A DNA stretch of 64,000 nucleotides from Arsukibacterium indicum (GCF_019100565.1 NZ_JAHRID010000005.1:124001-188000), one strand, 5' to 3'; counted from the first letter of the stretch, positions 45,920 through 55,701 are shown. The notes: generated by a model from the letters alone, not told the origin. Translations and numbers: made by a program.

Positions 45920-47164
45920 ATGATAACTAAAAAACCTTTTTTCAGCTTTGGGCCAGCAACACTGGTTACCGCTGCGTTTATTGGACCAGGAACCGTAATA
46001 ACAGCCTCTTTAGCTGGTGCTAATTATGGTTACGCGTTGCTATGGGCGTTGTTGTTTTCAGTTGTTGCAACTATGGTGCTGCAGGAAATGGCCGCCAGAT
46101 TAGGTATTGTTACCGGGCAGGGGCTGGGTGAAAACATCCGCTGTTTTTTTAATAATGCCTGGCTCAGGCTGCCACTGATGTTGCTGATTATTTCAGCGAT
46201 TGTTATTGGCAACAGTGCTTACCAGGGCGGCAACATCAGTGGTGCCAGTATGGGAGCCGATGCCTTGTGGCAACAAAGCTGGCCAATCACTGTACTAAGA
46301 GAAACCGGTCTGGAAAACCCCTGGGCTTTGCTAATAGGATTCATCGCAACTGTAATATTGTGGCAAGGTAGCTATGTTGTTCTGGAGCGCTGTTTAATCG
46401 GTCTGGTATTGCTGATGAGTCTGGCCTTCCTGTTAACATTACTATTAACTAAACCCGATTATTGGGCCTTACTTAGTGGTTTAGTTAAGCCTGTGCTACC
46501 CGCCGGCGCAATCTTGTCTGTTATTGCACTGGTTGGAACAACAGTGGTGCCATATTCGCTCTTTTTGCATGCTGCAGCAAGTGCGCAAAAGTGGCATGGC
46601 TCTGCTGTTCCAATCCGGCAGCAACTGGCGTTGTCTGATGCAGATATCAGGACCGCCATTCCACTCGGTGGTCTTATTTCAATTGCAATTTTGGCCACAG
46701 CTGCATCGGCATTTTTTGGCCGGGAACAGAGCATCAACAATGCTATTGACTTAGCAAGGTCATTACAACCTCTGGCCGGCAATGCGGCTGTCTGGCTTAT
46801 GGCCGGCGGACTGTTAGCTGCCGGCATAAGCTCCGCGATTACTGCACCACTGGCTGCGGCCTATGCGCTGAATGGATTAATTCCACTGTCAAAACAGCAG
46901 TTCAGAGCATGCTGGTTAATTATTATTCTGATGGGTGTCGGACTATCGTCTGCCGGAATTAAACCGTTGGCGGTCATTTGGTTTGCTCAGGTGGCAAATG
47001 GTATTTTACTTCCGGTTATCAGTTTAACCTTACTGGTAGCAGTAAACTCGTCAATGATGGGCGTGTATCGCAATACTGTTCGCCAGAATGTCGTAGCAAT
47101 TGTTGTTTGGCTGCTGACATTATTATTAAGTGGCCGTAGTTTATATTTGGCAGTAATTGCCTGA
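45920..47164 (+). CDS. Divergent Nramp-family transporter
   Basis: An inner-membrane protein of about 414 residues with 11 hydrophobic helices and clear Nramp topology (FGPATLVTAAFIGPGTVITASLAGANYGYALLW, then EMAARLGIVTGQGLGE). The usual metal site is missing: the helix-1 DPGN is GPGT (residues 22-25), and the helix-6 MPH is VPY (TTVVPYSLFLHAA). The canonical Asp, Asn and Met ligands are therefore all replaced, so a Mn/Fe role cannot be assumed. A GTG at 45911 is in frame, but GAAG spacing favours the ATG at 45920. A GGDEF gene follows. Confidence 0.85.
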   Translation: MITKKPFFSFGPATLVTAAFIGPGTVITASLAGANYGYALLWALLFSVVATMVLQEMAARLGIVTGQGLGENIRCFFNNAWLRLPLMLLIISAIVIGNSAYQGGNISGASMGADALWQQSWPITVLRETGLENPWALLIGFIATVILWQGSYVVLERCLIGLVLLMSLAFLLTLLLTKPDYWALLSGLVKPVLPAGAILSVIALVGTTVVPYSLFLHAAASAQKWHGSAVPIRQQLALSDADIRTAIPLGGLISIAILATAASAFFGREQSINNAIDLARSLQPLAGNAAVWLMAGGLLAAGISSAITAPLAAAYALNGLIPLSKQQFRACWLIIILMGVGLSSAGIKPLAVIWFAQVANGILLPVISLTLLVAVNSSMMGVYRNTVRQNVVAIVVWLLTLLLSGRSLYLAVIA

Positions 47165-47190
47165 TCGGATCCGCCACTGATATCAGGTTG

Positions 47191-47203
47191 CGCCAAATTG
47201 GCG
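47191..47203. promoter_or_regulatory. Short palindrome before the GGDEF gene
   Basis: CGCCAA / TTGGCG around a central A. It could be an operator or a weak hairpin after the Nramp gene; no T-run follows. Confidence 0.3.
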
Positions 47204-47263
47204 GATTGTCTGATTACGTTGTATCAATTAACATGTTCTGATAATCAGTTGGCAGGGGCCAGG

Positions 47264-48319
47264 GTGTTAAAACAATTTGTAACGAATAATCATCAGTTTA
47301 GACCTGCAGATCCCGAATACCGGCAGGTATACCTGATAAATGGCATGCTGCTTGGTATGGTGGTTATTTTTAGTTTTTTCTTTTTTGCAAATCTGGCTTT
47401 TTTTGCGTTATACAGTATAGCCTTGCTCGACTTTATCGGCGCTGCGCTCGCAGTGACCATACTGCGCCGTTTTCAACTCTCTAACAACGTGCGTCAGGGG
47501 GCTCATCATACTGTTTTGTTGCTTGGCGCTTTTCTGCTGGCATATTTATATTTTGCCGCCCCAGATTTTTACTCACTGTACTGGCTGTGTATTTTTCCTC
47601 CGTTGGCTTTTTTTCTGTTAGGACGGGGGCGGGGGCTCGTTGCCACTATTTTATTTATGGGTTTGCTTACCTTGCTTATGGCATGGCGTTCCGTTTCCTG
47701 GCCAGAAGACAGTTTTACGGTAGAGTCGCTGTTGAACGTTATTTTTGCATCAGTTTGTCTGGTGTTACTGGTTCATTACTATGAAGTCAGTCGCAGTGAC
47801 GTTTTCAGGGCCCTGGCAACCCAGCACCGGCAACTTCAGCGTTTATCTGTTACTGATACTCTGACCGGAATGTATAACCGCAGCAAACTGGACGATATCC
47901 TCAGTCAGGAAATTGCCCGCTCAATTCGCCACCAGAGCCCGTTTAGTGTCATTCTTGCAGATTTAGACTTTTTCAAAAGCGTCAATGACAATTTTGGCCA
48001 CATGGCCGGCGATCAGGTGCTGATGTCGTTCGCTGGTATTATGCTGCAACACTGTCGCGAACTTGACGTAGCCGGGCGCTGGGGCGGCGAAGAGTTTTTA
48101 ATTATTTGTCCTCATACTGATCTTGCCGGTGCAAAGCTGCTGGCAGAGCGGATCAGAATGGCGGTTGCCAACTATGATTTTCCTCATGGCAAGCAACTAA
48201 CGGTTAGTCTTGGCATAGCCAGTTTTATGCGTGATGATGATGCCAGTACTATTTTGAAAAGGGCTGATGACGCGCTTTACCGTGCTAAAGGCAAAGGTCG
48301 GAACAGGGTTGAAATGTGA
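47264..48319 (+). CDS. Membrane diguanylate cyclase
   Basis: About 351 residues: five to six transmembrane helices in the first ~190 residues, then a GGDEF domain (VTDTLTGMYNRSKLDDIL onwards). The active site GGEEF occurs in AGRWGGEEFLIICP, and RELD five residues before it fits the RxxD inhibitory site. It is predicted to make c-di-GMP in response to a membrane or periplasmic signal. The frame opens at a TTG at 47198, but the early residues are unlike a membrane protein start. AGGGG at 47254-47258 supports the GTG at 47264, with moderate confidence. It follows the Nramp homologue by about 100 nt. Confidence 0.85.
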   Translation: MLKQFVTNNHQFRPADPEYRQVYLINGMLLGMVVIFSFFFFANLAFFALYSIALLDFIGAALAVTILRRFQLSNNVRQGAHHTVLLLGAFLLAYLYFAAPDFYSLYWLCIFPPLAFFLLGRGRGLVATILFMGLLTLLMAWRSVSWPEDSFTVESLLNVIFASVCLVLLVHYYEVSRSDVFRALATQHRQLQRLSVTDTLTGMYNRSKLDDILSQEIARSIRHQSPFSVILADLDFFKSVNDNFGHMAGDQVLMSFAGIMLQHCRELDVAGRWGGEEFLIICPHTDLAGAKLLAERIRMAVANYDFPHGKQLTVSLGIASFMRDDDASTILKRADDALYRAKGKGRNRVEM

Positions 48320-48377
48320 CTCTGTTCAGTGAATCATTCAGGTACGCGTAACCAACTATAACCAGGGCAGCATATTT

Positions 48378-49718
48378 ATGGATTTCCCGTTCACGCCTTC
48401 AACTGCCGCATTGCTGATGATGGCGATATTTTTACTGATCCTGTTAGTGGTAACCGTCGGCCTGAAAAGACAACAACGAGAGCAGCAATTTAATCTGGCA
48501 AAAAGCGAAAATCAAACTCAGCTTTGGCAACAACAATATCAGCAATTACAACAACAGCATAATCAGTTACAGCAACAGTACCAGCAGCTGGCAATTGACC
48601 ACGCCAGGTTGGGTAGCTCGCTGCAGGAAAAGCAACAGCATTTTTCCGAACAGCTGCAGCTGTTACAACACAATAAAGCGGCGTTAAAGCAAGAATTTGA
48701 ATTGCTTGCAAATGATATTTTAGAGCGCAAAGGTGAGGTATTTAAGCACCAGAATCAGGAAAGTATGCGCCAGTTACTAACCCCGTTACAGCAGGATATG
48801 CAAGGCTTCCGACAAAAAGTGGAGATGTTGCATACGGAAGAAACCAAACAACGCTCAGAGCTGAAAACCGAATTAAAACAATTACAGGCGCTGAATCAGC
48901 AAATTACCACTGAAGCCAGTCAACTGAGTAAAGCCTTGCAGGGTGAGCGCAAAGTGCAGGGGAACTGGGGTGAGTTAATGCTGGAAAATGTGCTGGATAA
49001 CAGCGGCCTGCAGCCAGGTAAAGATTACAAGCGGGAAGCGAGTTTTAATACTGACAGTGGCAGGCAAAGACCTGATGTTATCGTTTATCTGCCGCAGGGA
49101 AAGCACCTGATTATCGATGCAAAAACATCATTGTCTGCTTATACCCGTTATGTTAACTCAGACGATGACACAGACAGGTTACTGGCATTGAAAGCGCATA
49201 TTGCAGCAGTTAAAGATCGGATAAACGAACTGGCTGATAAAAGCTACTACCAGATCTCGGGATTAAACTCTCCGGAAGTGGTATTTATGTTTATTCCGAT
49301 AGAATCTGCTTATGTAACCGCCTTACAGCATGACAGTCAGTTATTTCAACAGGCACTTGATCGGAATATTCTGGTAACCACACCCACAACCTTGTTAACC
49401 AGCCTGAATATTGTTCGCCAGCTATGGCGTTTTGAAGATCAGAATAAACATACTGCAGAGTTGGCAAACCGTGCTGAAAAATTTTACCAGAAACTCAAAA
49501 CATTTCTGGATAGCATGCAGGGGGTAGGCAAGCAACTGGACAAAGCCCGTGAAAGTTATGATAAAGCGCTGGGCCAATTGGTTGCCGGTAAAGGAAACCT
49601 GATAAAACAAGCTGCAGAATTTAAAGATTTAGGGGTGGCGGTAAAATCAGAATTAGATCAGGAATTGGTAGAGCGGGCCAGGCTTGAATTAGATATCAGT
49701 AATCAGCATAACGATTAG
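48378..49718 (+). CDS. rmuC: DNA recombination protein RmuC
   Basis: A 446-residue protein with an N-terminal membrane helix (LLMMAIFLLILLVVTVGL), a Gln-rich coiled coil at about 30-185 and the RmuC nuclease-like core (NWGELMLENVLDNSGL, RPDVIVYLPQGKHLIIDAKTSLSAY, VVFMFIPIESAYV). The family limits inversions at short inverted repeats and has a restriction-endonuclease-like fold. Length and order are typical. Its TAG stop abuts the TAA stop of the convergent minus-strand gene with no base between. Confidence 0.94.
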   Translation: MDFPFTPSTAALLMMAIFLLILLVVTVGLKRQQREQQFNLAKSENQTQLWQQQYQQLQQQHNQLQQQYQQLAIDHARLGSSLQEKQQHFSEQLQLLQHNKAALKQEFELLANDILERKGEVFKHQNQESMRQLLTPLQQDMQGFRQKVEMLHTEETKQRSELKTELKQLQALNQQITTEASQLSKALQGERKVQGNWGELMLENVLDNSGLQPGKDYKREASFNTDSGRQRPDVIVYLPQGKHLIIDAKTSLSAYTRYVNSDDDTDRLLALKAHIAAVKDRINELADKSYYQISGLNSPEVVFMFIPIESAYVTALQHDSQLFQQALDRNILVTTPTTLLTSLNIVRQLWRFEDQNKHTAELANRAEKFYQKLKTFLDSMQGVGKQLDKARESYDKALGQLVAGKGNLIKQAAEFKDLGVAVKSELDQELVERARLELDISNQHND

Positions 49719-50756
49719 TTACTGTGACTGCCAGATTGACGCTGCTAACTGCTCAACTGGCGTCACACAGCCTTGTTTAAGCCAGCGGGCAATTGCCATG
49801 GACGGATTTGGCATCGGATAAGGGGCAGCCGGCGGACGGTTTAGCCAGTTTGACAGTAATTCGGGGATAAACTGGTTTAACTGCTCTGCTTTACCCATTT
49901 TCAGCAGGGTATAGGTGTTGTAGGCTTGCTCAATCTGACCTTGTAATGGCTTTATCAGTAATTTTTTACCGGCGATTAATGCCTCACTGCACAAGCCAAA
50001 ACCGCTGTTACAGATTACGCCGCTGCAGTGTTGCAAGTCGGTGGGAAACCTACTACGGCTAAGTGGCAGTATCGTCACATTATCTTCAGTACGTAAAGCC
50101 TGCACGTTGGCATAAAGCTTAAACTGCCAGCTGGGGCATTGTTTTAACCAGTTAATGACTGATGACAATTGCTCAAAGGGCAGGTAAACCAGGATAAAGG
50201 CCGATTGGCCGCTAATATTGTCCGGGGAGCGTTCTGGCTGAGTTGCCGGGACAAGTAACGGTGGCAGTAACCCCGGAAATTCTGGTTGCCAGTGCACGCC
50301 CAGCATCAACTTTGCAGGTGCAAAACCAGATACTGCCATTTTTAACCATGTTGCAGACTGCTTTTCGGCCAGCGGAAATCGTAAGGCATACTGCCGGGCA
50401 AGGCCGACTGATAGTTTGCCCTGGCGTTTCGCGGCCCAGGCGCTGACTGGTTCAAAGTCGGTCAGTACTAAATCATAGCTTGTTAAGTCTAATTGTCTGA
50501 CGTCACGGTAAAACTGCATTGGCCGTAATTGAGTAATGGTAGTCAGTTTTTTTACTTTGCCGTTTGCCGTAGCAAAGGTAAAACCATTTGCCCAGTGGTA
50601 AGCGCCAAACATATCCATATCAAACAGCTGTTGCTTTGGCCGGCCGCTGAACAGAAAGTCAACGTCGATCCCATGTTGCAGCAGCGCCGGCAACATTGCT
50701 CTGGCCCTGGTGATATGGCCGTTACCGGTAGCCTGCACCCCATAAAGTATTTTCAT
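49719..50756 (-). CDS. Glycosyltransferase-like protein (MJ1255/TIGR00661 type)
   Basis: A 345-residue cytosolic protein of the GT-B type. It begins with KILYGVQATGNGHITRARAM, has FLFSGRPKQQLFDM, and contains VICNSGFGLCSEALIAGKKLLIKPLQGQIEQ, the UDP-sugar-binding pattern of glycosyltransferase family 28-like enzymes. AGGAG precedes the ATG. The PAP2 phosphatase gene lies 26 nt upstream on the same strand, so lipid-linked sugar metabolism is a reasonable guess. The acceptor and donor are unknown. Confidence 0.82.
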   Translation of the reverse strand: MKILYGVQATGNGHITRARAMLPALLQHGIDVDFLFSGRPKQQLFDMDMFGAYHWANGFTFATANGKVKKLTTITQLRPMQFYRDVRQLDLTSYDLVLTDFEPVSAWAAKRQGKLSVGLARQYALRFPLAEKQSATWLKMAVSGFAPAKLMLGVHWQPEFPGLLPPLLVPATQPERSPDNISGQSAFILVYLPFEQLSSVINWLKQCPSWQFKLYANVQALRTEDNVTILPLSRSRFPTDLQHCSGVICNSGFGLCSEALIAGKKLLIKPLQGQIEQAYNTYTLLKMGKAEQLNQFIPELLSNWLNRPPAAPYPMPNPSMAIARWLKQGCVTPVEQLAASIWQSQ

Positions 50757-50782
50757 CAGGCTCCTGTTTAACAGATAACTTT

Positions 50783-51310
50783 TTATACACTGGTTTGCAA
50801 AACGACTAACGCAATCAGGCTGCCAAGGCCGGCTCCTGCCAGAATATCTGTTGGATAGTGTACTCCCAATAACACCCGGGACAAGCCGATACCAGTGGCC
50901 AGCATCAGATAATACACAGTAAATTGCGGGTAATACGCTGCAAGTAACCAGGCAAACATAAAGGCAGCGGCGGTATGGCCAGATGGAAAACTAAAACGGT
51001 CAGAGGGGTGAATCGCAGGTGTCCAGCCATGTTGGGTTGGGCCCCTCGGTCGCTCGCGTTGAATGGCATTTTTTAACAGCAGGTACAGTGGCAACTCAAT
51101 AGCAAATGCCAGTACTGCATGCTGGATAAATTGCTGGCCCTGGTGAAAATCAAACTGCCACAGCAGCATGGCCGCAATTAGATATAAGTGGCCATCGCCG
51201 CAGCGGGATAAACCGAGGCTAAGCTTTTTAACTGATGGTAATTGCCCAATCAGGTTTACCTGAAAAAACAATCTCGTATCGAGCAATGTCAGCTTTTGCA
51301 GTGTATTCAT
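50783..51310 (-). CDS. PAP2-family membrane phosphatase
   Basis: 175 residues with about five membrane helices and the three PAP2 motifs: KNAIQRERP, the PSGH of FSFPSGHTAAAF, and SRVLLGVHYPTDILAG. Such enzymes dephosphorylate phosphatidic acid, undecaprenyl pyrophosphate or related lipids at the periplasmic face. It probably forms an operon with the downstream glycosyltransferase. The exact substrate cannot be read. Confidence 0.9.
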   Translation of the reverse strand: MNTLQKLTLLDTRLFFQVNLIGQLPSVKKLSLGLSRCGDGHLYLIAAMLLWQFDFHQGQQFIQHAVLAFAIELPLYLLLKNAIQRERPRGPTQHGWTPAIHPSDRFSFPSGHTAAAFMFAWLLAAYYPQFTVYYLMLATGIGLSRVLLGVHYPTDILAGAGLGSLIALVVLQTSV

Positions 51311-51429
51311 CAGTATTATCTCTGGCGAAACCTGCTGTCATTAAAGGCATTAAACATGACATCTCCATGAAAATCAGATGAAACATTTATGACTGGCTGG
51401 CGCTAAGCATTCAATCAGGTGCGGTAGGT

Positions 51430-52893
51430 TTAAGTACCACAAAAAGTCCGCTGTACCCGCTCTTTCGCAGTGGCTGGCTGACGAAATGCGGCATAAGCCT
51501 GATCAGTTGCAAAAGGTTTTAGCCAGGCCTGTTTTAACTGATTAAATAAAGTGAGTTCGCCATGCCTGCTAACCTGCTCGATAGCTTGCTGGATCAAATG
51601 ATTCCGCGGGATAAACTCTGGATTAACGCCCTGCATAGCCGTCGTACGTTGCTGATCGCTCATTGTCTGCTTGTTAATACGTGCTTGCCAGCTGGCAAAC
51701 CACCTTTGCCAGTGGTTGTTATCAGTGAATAACTCAGCAGCGATTTGTGGATCGTTCTGGCTGAACTGACGAAAAAACAAGGTGAAGTCGACATGATCCT
51801 GCTGCATCAATTGCAGTAACCCGTTAATCAGCTGCGTATCATCAGGCTCACTGTGTGCAATACCCAGTTTTGCGGTCATTTTTTGCAAGTACACTTGCTG
51901 ATAACTTTGACTGAATGACTCCAGTGCGGCGCTGGCCATTGCAATTGCTTCGGTTTGACTGCTATGCAGTAGCGGCAACAGGCTCTCGGCTAAGCGGGTC
52001 AGATTCCACAGCGCAACAGGTGGCTGGTTGATGTAGGCATAGCGTCCGCGCCGATCTATGGCACTGAATACGGTTTTGTCATCGTACGCTTCCATAAAAG
52101 CACAGGGGCCGTAATCGATGGTTTCACCGCTTATGCTCATGTTGTCGGTATTCATTACCCCATGAATAAAGCCCAGGCTCATCCAATGTGCCACCGTCGT
52201 TGCCTGTGAAGCGATAACGGCTTGCAATAACGCCAGATAGGGCTGAGATTCGCCCGCACAGTGAGGATAGTGACGGCTGATAACATAATCGGCAAATTCT
52301 TTTAGCAGCGCAGGATCGCCGACCGACGCTACATATTGAAAGGTACCAATCCGGATATGACTTTTGGCTACCCTGGTTAAAATTGCACCGGGCTGTGGTT
52401 CATCCCGATACACTATTTCACCGCTGCTTACCGCTGCTAGCGCGCGGGTTGTGGGCACGCCTAACGCATGCATGGCTTCACTAACCAGATACTCGCGGAT
52501 AACCGGTCCTATAGGTGAACGACCATCACCACCCCTGGAAAATGGGGTGGGGCCGGCACCTTTTAGCTGCAAATCAAAACGCTGGCCTGATCGGCTAATG
52601 ACTTCTGCCAGCAACAAGGCCCGGCCATCGCCAAGCTGAGGTACATAGTTGGCAAACTGATGGCCGGCATACGCCTGTGCTATTGGTTGGCACCAGTCAG
52701 GCAGATCGTTGCCGGAGAACAATTTTAACCCTGCATCGCTGGCATGGTATTGCTCTGGCAGCACTAATTCATTGGCCAAATCCTGATTAAATGCCAGCCA
52801 TTGAGGCCCGGCTACCGGAGTAGGTTTACAATTAGCAAACAATGCTGATGGTAAACTTTGATAGCTTTGTTCGACATTAAATGTAGCTGACAT
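51430..52893 (-). CDS. selO: Protein adenylyltransferase SelO (YdiU)
   Basis: A pseudokinase-fold enzyme that transfers AMP to protein hydroxyls, linked to redox homeostasis. The 487-residue length fits. Segments include QLGDGRALLLAEV, QLKGAGPTPFSRGGDGRSPIGPVIREYLVSEAMHALGVPTTRALA, MNTDNMSISGETIDYGPCAFME and the C-terminal FCGT, whose Cys (TGT codon) sits where some homologues have selenocysteine. The gene stands apart from its minus-strand neighbour by 119 nt. Confidence 0.94.
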   Translation of the reverse strand: MSATFNVEQSYQSLPSALFANCKPTPVAGPQWLAFNQDLANELVLPEQYHASDAGLKLFSGNDLPDWCQPIAQAYAGHQFANYVPQLGDGRALLLAEVISRSGQRFDLQLKGAGPTPFSRGGDGRSPIGPVIREYLVSEAMHALGVPTTRALAAVSSGEIVYRDEPQPGAILTRVAKSHIRIGTFQYVASVGDPALLKEFADYVISRHYPHCAGESQPYLALLQAVIASQATTVAHWMSLGFIHGVMNTDNMSISGETIDYGPCAFMEAYDDKTVFSAIDRRGRYAYINQPPVALWNLTRLAESLLPLLHSSQTEAIAMASAALESFSQSYQQVYLQKMTAKLGIAHSEPDDTQLINGLLQLMQQDHVDFTLFFRQFSQNDPQIAAELFTDNNHWQRWFASWQARINKQTMSDQQRTTAMQGVNPEFIPRNHLIQQAIEQVSRHGELTLFNQLKQAWLKPFATDQAYAAFRQPATAKERVQRTFCGT

Positions 52894-52944
52894 ACCAGAC
52901 TCGCGTAAGCAATAAAGCTGAATACTGTAGCTGAATTACGCCCA

Positions 52945-52972
52945 CAAAAAAACCTACTTAAAGTAGGCTTAG
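52945..52972 (-). terminator. Terminator of the tRNA-fMet cluster
   Basis: Reading on the minus strand, CCTACT / AGTAGG with a short loop is followed by seven T residues. It lies directly after the last tRNA-like copy, so it ends the tRNA transcript. Confidence 0.85.
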
Positions 52973-52973
52973 T

Positions 52974-53035
52974 TGGTTGCGGGAGCCGGATTTGAACACC
53001 TTCGCCACGCGGTTATAAAGAGGAGCCCGAGGGCG
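52974..53035 (-). pseudogene. Degenerate tRNA-fMet-like copy 1
   Basis: The 3' end (24 nt including encoded CCA, 52974-52997) is identical to the tRNA-fMet genes. It then lacks the CGACG of the T-stem/variable side, and the anticodon region is replaced: positions 53011-53035 read, on the plus strand, GGTTAT, an AAAGAG insertion and a partial match to the D-side. No CAT anticodon loop or acceptor 5' strand remains. It is co-oriented with and downstream of the intact gene. Confidence 0.75.
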
Positions 53036-53063
53036 ATTCATTAAACCATATATACAACTTAGT

Positions 53064-53140
<77 letters not shown>

Positions 53141-53197
53141 TCCGTGTTATTACAACTGAGCAGTGGTTGTAATAGGTTGCTATGCAATGAGGGTTTT

Positions 53198-53257
53198 TGG
53201 TTGCGGGAGCCGGATTTAGACCTTCGCCCCATGGTTATAAAGAGGAGCCCGAGGGCG
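53198..53257 (-). pseudogene. Degenerate tRNA-fMet-like copy 2
   Basis: Same construction as copy 1: an intact 3' CCA end and T-stem region, with the anticodon side replaced. Its 25-nt block 53233-53257 is identical to 53011-53035. Small differences in the middle (CCCCAT against CCACGC) show the two copies have diverged. Confidence 0.75.
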
Positions 53258-53288
53258 CTGTCCTATAATCACTTTTGCACAATCAATT

Positions 53289-53365
<77 letters not shown>

Positions 53366-53383
53366 TCCGTCATTGCGGGGCGC

Positions 53384-53412
53384 ATCTTAGTGGTTTTAGT
53401 AGTGCTATGCAA
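53384..53412 (-). promoter_or_regulatory. Promoter of the tRNA-fMet cluster
   Basis: On the minus strand TTGCAT (53412-53407), 17 nt, TAAGAT (53389-53384), followed by a GC-rich discriminator (GCGCCCCGC), the pattern of a stringently controlled stable-RNA promoter. TTGCATAGCA recurs at exactly the same 38-nt distance before copy 1 (53187-53178), but there the -10 is degraded (ACTGCT). Confidence 0.75.
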
Positions 53413-53532
53413 GATGTTAATAAGGGTATTTTCAGTTATTTATCCTGATTGGCTATTTAAGCAGCAGCTTGTGCTAATAAGCCGCAATAATAGTTGCAAT
53501 TACAAATCTTCAAACGTGTTTAAAGCACATTC

Positions 53533-53541
53533 TGTTATACT
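53533..53541 (+). promoter_or_regulatory. Predicted extended -10 promoter of rlmKL
   Basis: TG-T-TATACT, about 30 nt before the ATG at 53572. No good -35 is visible. Confidence 0.45.
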
Positions 53542-53571
53542 GTCGGCCATTTTATTTAAAGGTTAGGTGTT

Positions 53572-55701
53572 ATGCTGGAATTCTGGGCTTTAACGTCAAA
53601 GGGCGTCGAAGAGCTGTTGGCCGATGAGATACGCCATTATCAGGGCGAAGTCATTAAAGTGGCTATGGGTGTAGTGCGCTTTAAAGCTGAGTTAAGCAAT
53701 GCATATCAGTTATGTTTATGGTCGCGCCTGGCCACCCGTATTATGCGTCTTATTCAATCAGAACCGGTAACCGCAGACTCAGATTTGTATCAGATGGCCC
53801 GTAAAATTGACTGGCCACAGTTAATGACCATTCGTCAGACCCTGGCGGTGGATTGTGTTGGTAAACACGCCACTATTGATAACAGCCAGTTTGGTGGCAT
53901 GCGTTTAAAAGATGCCATTGTTGATCAGTTTCGGGAAGAAACCGGCCAGCGGCCGGATGTTGACCGCTTAAACCCGGATATGCGCTTTCAGGTTCGGCTG
54001 GAAAAAAACTATTTTCACTTTTTGCAGGACTTCTCCGGGCCATCTTTACATCAGAGGGGATATCGCAGCGGGCAGGGTGAAGCACCGTTAAAAGAACACC
54101 TGGCGGCTGCGTTATTAAAGCGATCTGGCTGGAGCAGCGATAAGCCGTTGTTTGACCCGTTTTGTGGCAGTGGCACCATTATTATTGAAGCGGCATTAAT
54201 TGCCCTGAATAAAGCACCGGGGTTAAACCGCGAACGCTTTGCTTTTGAAGGCTGGCCGGGCCACCGGGCAAGTGTCTGGCAGCAGTTAAAAGCCGAGGCT
54301 AAAGCCAAAGAAGTGCAATTGCCGGCACAAACACTTTGTTATGGCAGTGATACCGACGAACGGGCGCTAGCCAAAGCGCGGCAAAACATAGCCAGGGCAG
54401 GGGTAGCAGACTATGTTAAAGTCGAATACGGCGATGCAACCGGGCTTAAAGGCAGTGTTGCTGCAACACCCGGAGTGATTGTCACTAACCCGCCTTATGG
54501 TGAGCGTTTGGGCGATTTACCCAGTTTAATTCCGCTATACAGCAAATTCGCGCTGGCGCTAAAACAGCATTATCAGGGCTGGCGCTTAGCCATTATTACC
54601 TCTAATGCTGATTTATTGCGCTCATTGCGTTTATCGAAAAGTAAAACCTATAAATTCACCAATGGCCCGCTTGATTGCGAATTCACCTTGTTTGATCTGA
54701 CTGAAAAACAAGTGGCGGTGAGTTCCGATGCACCGTCGTTATTTTTTAGTGAAAGCAGCTCTTTTGGTAATAGGTTGGCGAAAAACCTAAAGCAGTTGCA
54801 GAAGTGGGCTAAGCGCGAAGGTACTAACTGTTACCGGCTGTATGATGCCGATATTCCCGAATATAACGTTGCGGTTGACTGGTACGACGGTGAAGTGGTG
54901 GTGCATGAATACGCCGCGCCAGCCACGGTTGATGAACAAATTGCCCAGAAGCGTTTATTTGACGTTGTTAATCAGGTACCGGCGGTGCTGGGGATCAGCT
55001 CCGATAAAATGATTTTAAAAGTGCGGGAAAAGCAAAAGGGAACAAATCAGTATCAGGCGATGGCTAAAGCCGGCCAATATAAAGAAGTAACCGAATACGG
55101 CGCTAAGTTTTTAGTAAACCTGCGTGATTACCTGGATACCGGTTTGTTTTTAGACCATCGCTTAACCCGGCGTTTAATTCAGCAGCAAGCCAGGGGTAAG
55201 ACAGTGTTAAACCTGTTTGCCTACACTGGCACTGCGTCGGTACATGCGGCTATTGGCGGTGCCAAAGCAGTGACAACCGTTGATATGTCCAACACCTATT
55301 TAGACTGGGCAAAGCGTAACTTTACCCTCAACGGCTTCATGCTTAGCGGCCCACAGGCTAAACAGTATCAGTTTGAGCAAGCTGATTGCCTGCAATGGCT
55401 GGCTCGCTGTCGCAACCAGTTTGATCTTATTTTTGTTGACCCGCCAACTTTTTCTAATTCGAAGCGGATGGAAGATAACTGGGATGTACAACGGGATCAT
55501 GTCAGCCTACTTAATATGTTGGTAGGCCGCCTGAATCCGAGCGGAAAAGTCATTTTTTCTAACAATAAGCGCCGCTTTAAAATTGATAAAGCAGCACTGG
55601 AAGAGGCGGGCTGGCAGATCAAAGATATTTCGGCAGCAACCTTGCCGGAAGATTTTAAGCGTAACCCCAATATCCATGTTTGTTTCGAGTTAACCCGTTA
55701 A
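53572..55701 (+). CDS. rlmKL: Bifunctional 23S rRNA (guanine) methyltransferase RlmKL
   Basis: Modifies 23S rRNA at m2G2445 (RlmL part) and m7G2069 (RlmK part). The 709 residues show an N-terminal ferredoxin-like/THUMP region (1-160), the first methyltransferase domain with DPFCGSGTIIIEAALIA and catalytic NPPYG, and the second domain with VLNLFAYTGTASVHAA and DPPTFSNSKRM. Full fused length. The stop overlaps the start of the next gene by one base (TAATG). Confidence 0.97.
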   Translation: MLEFWALTSKGVEELLADEIRHYQGEVIKVAMGVVRFKAELSNAYQLCLWSRLATRIMRLIQSEPVTADSDLYQMARKIDWPQLMTIRQTLAVDCVGKHATIDNSQFGGMRLKDAIVDQFREETGQRPDVDRLNPDMRFQVRLEKNYFHFLQDFSGPSLHQRGYRSGQGEAPLKEHLAAALLKRSGWSSDKPLFDPFCGSGTIIIEAALIALNKAPGLNRERFAFEGWPGHRASVWQQLKAEAKAKEVQLPAQTLCYGSDTDERALAKARQNIARAGVADYVKVEYGDATGLKGSVAATPGVIVTNPPYGERLGDLPSLIPLYSKFALALKQHYQGWRLAIITSNADLLRSLRLSKSKTYKFTNGPLDCEFTLFDLTEKQVAVSSDAPSLFFSESSSFGNRLAKNLKQLQKWAKREGTNCYRLYDADIPEYNVAVDWYDGEVVVHEYAAPATVDEQIAQKRLFDVVNQVPAVLGISSDKMILKVREKQKGTNQYQAMAKAGQYKEVTEYGAKFLVNLRDYLDTGLFLDHRLTRRLIQQQARGKTVLNLFAYTGTASVHAAIGGAKAVTTVDMSNTYLDWAKRNFTLNGFMLSGPQAKQYQFEQADCLQWLARCRNQFDLIFVDPPTFSNSKRMEDNWDVQRDHVSLLNMLVGRLNPSGKVIFSNNKRRFKIDKAALEEAGWQIKDISAATLPEDFKRNPNIHVCFELTR

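Noticed and set aside
51430..51450. Selenocysteine codon at the SelO C-terminus
   Set aside because: The relevant codon is TGT (Cys) followed by GGT ACT TAA; no in-frame TGA occurs.
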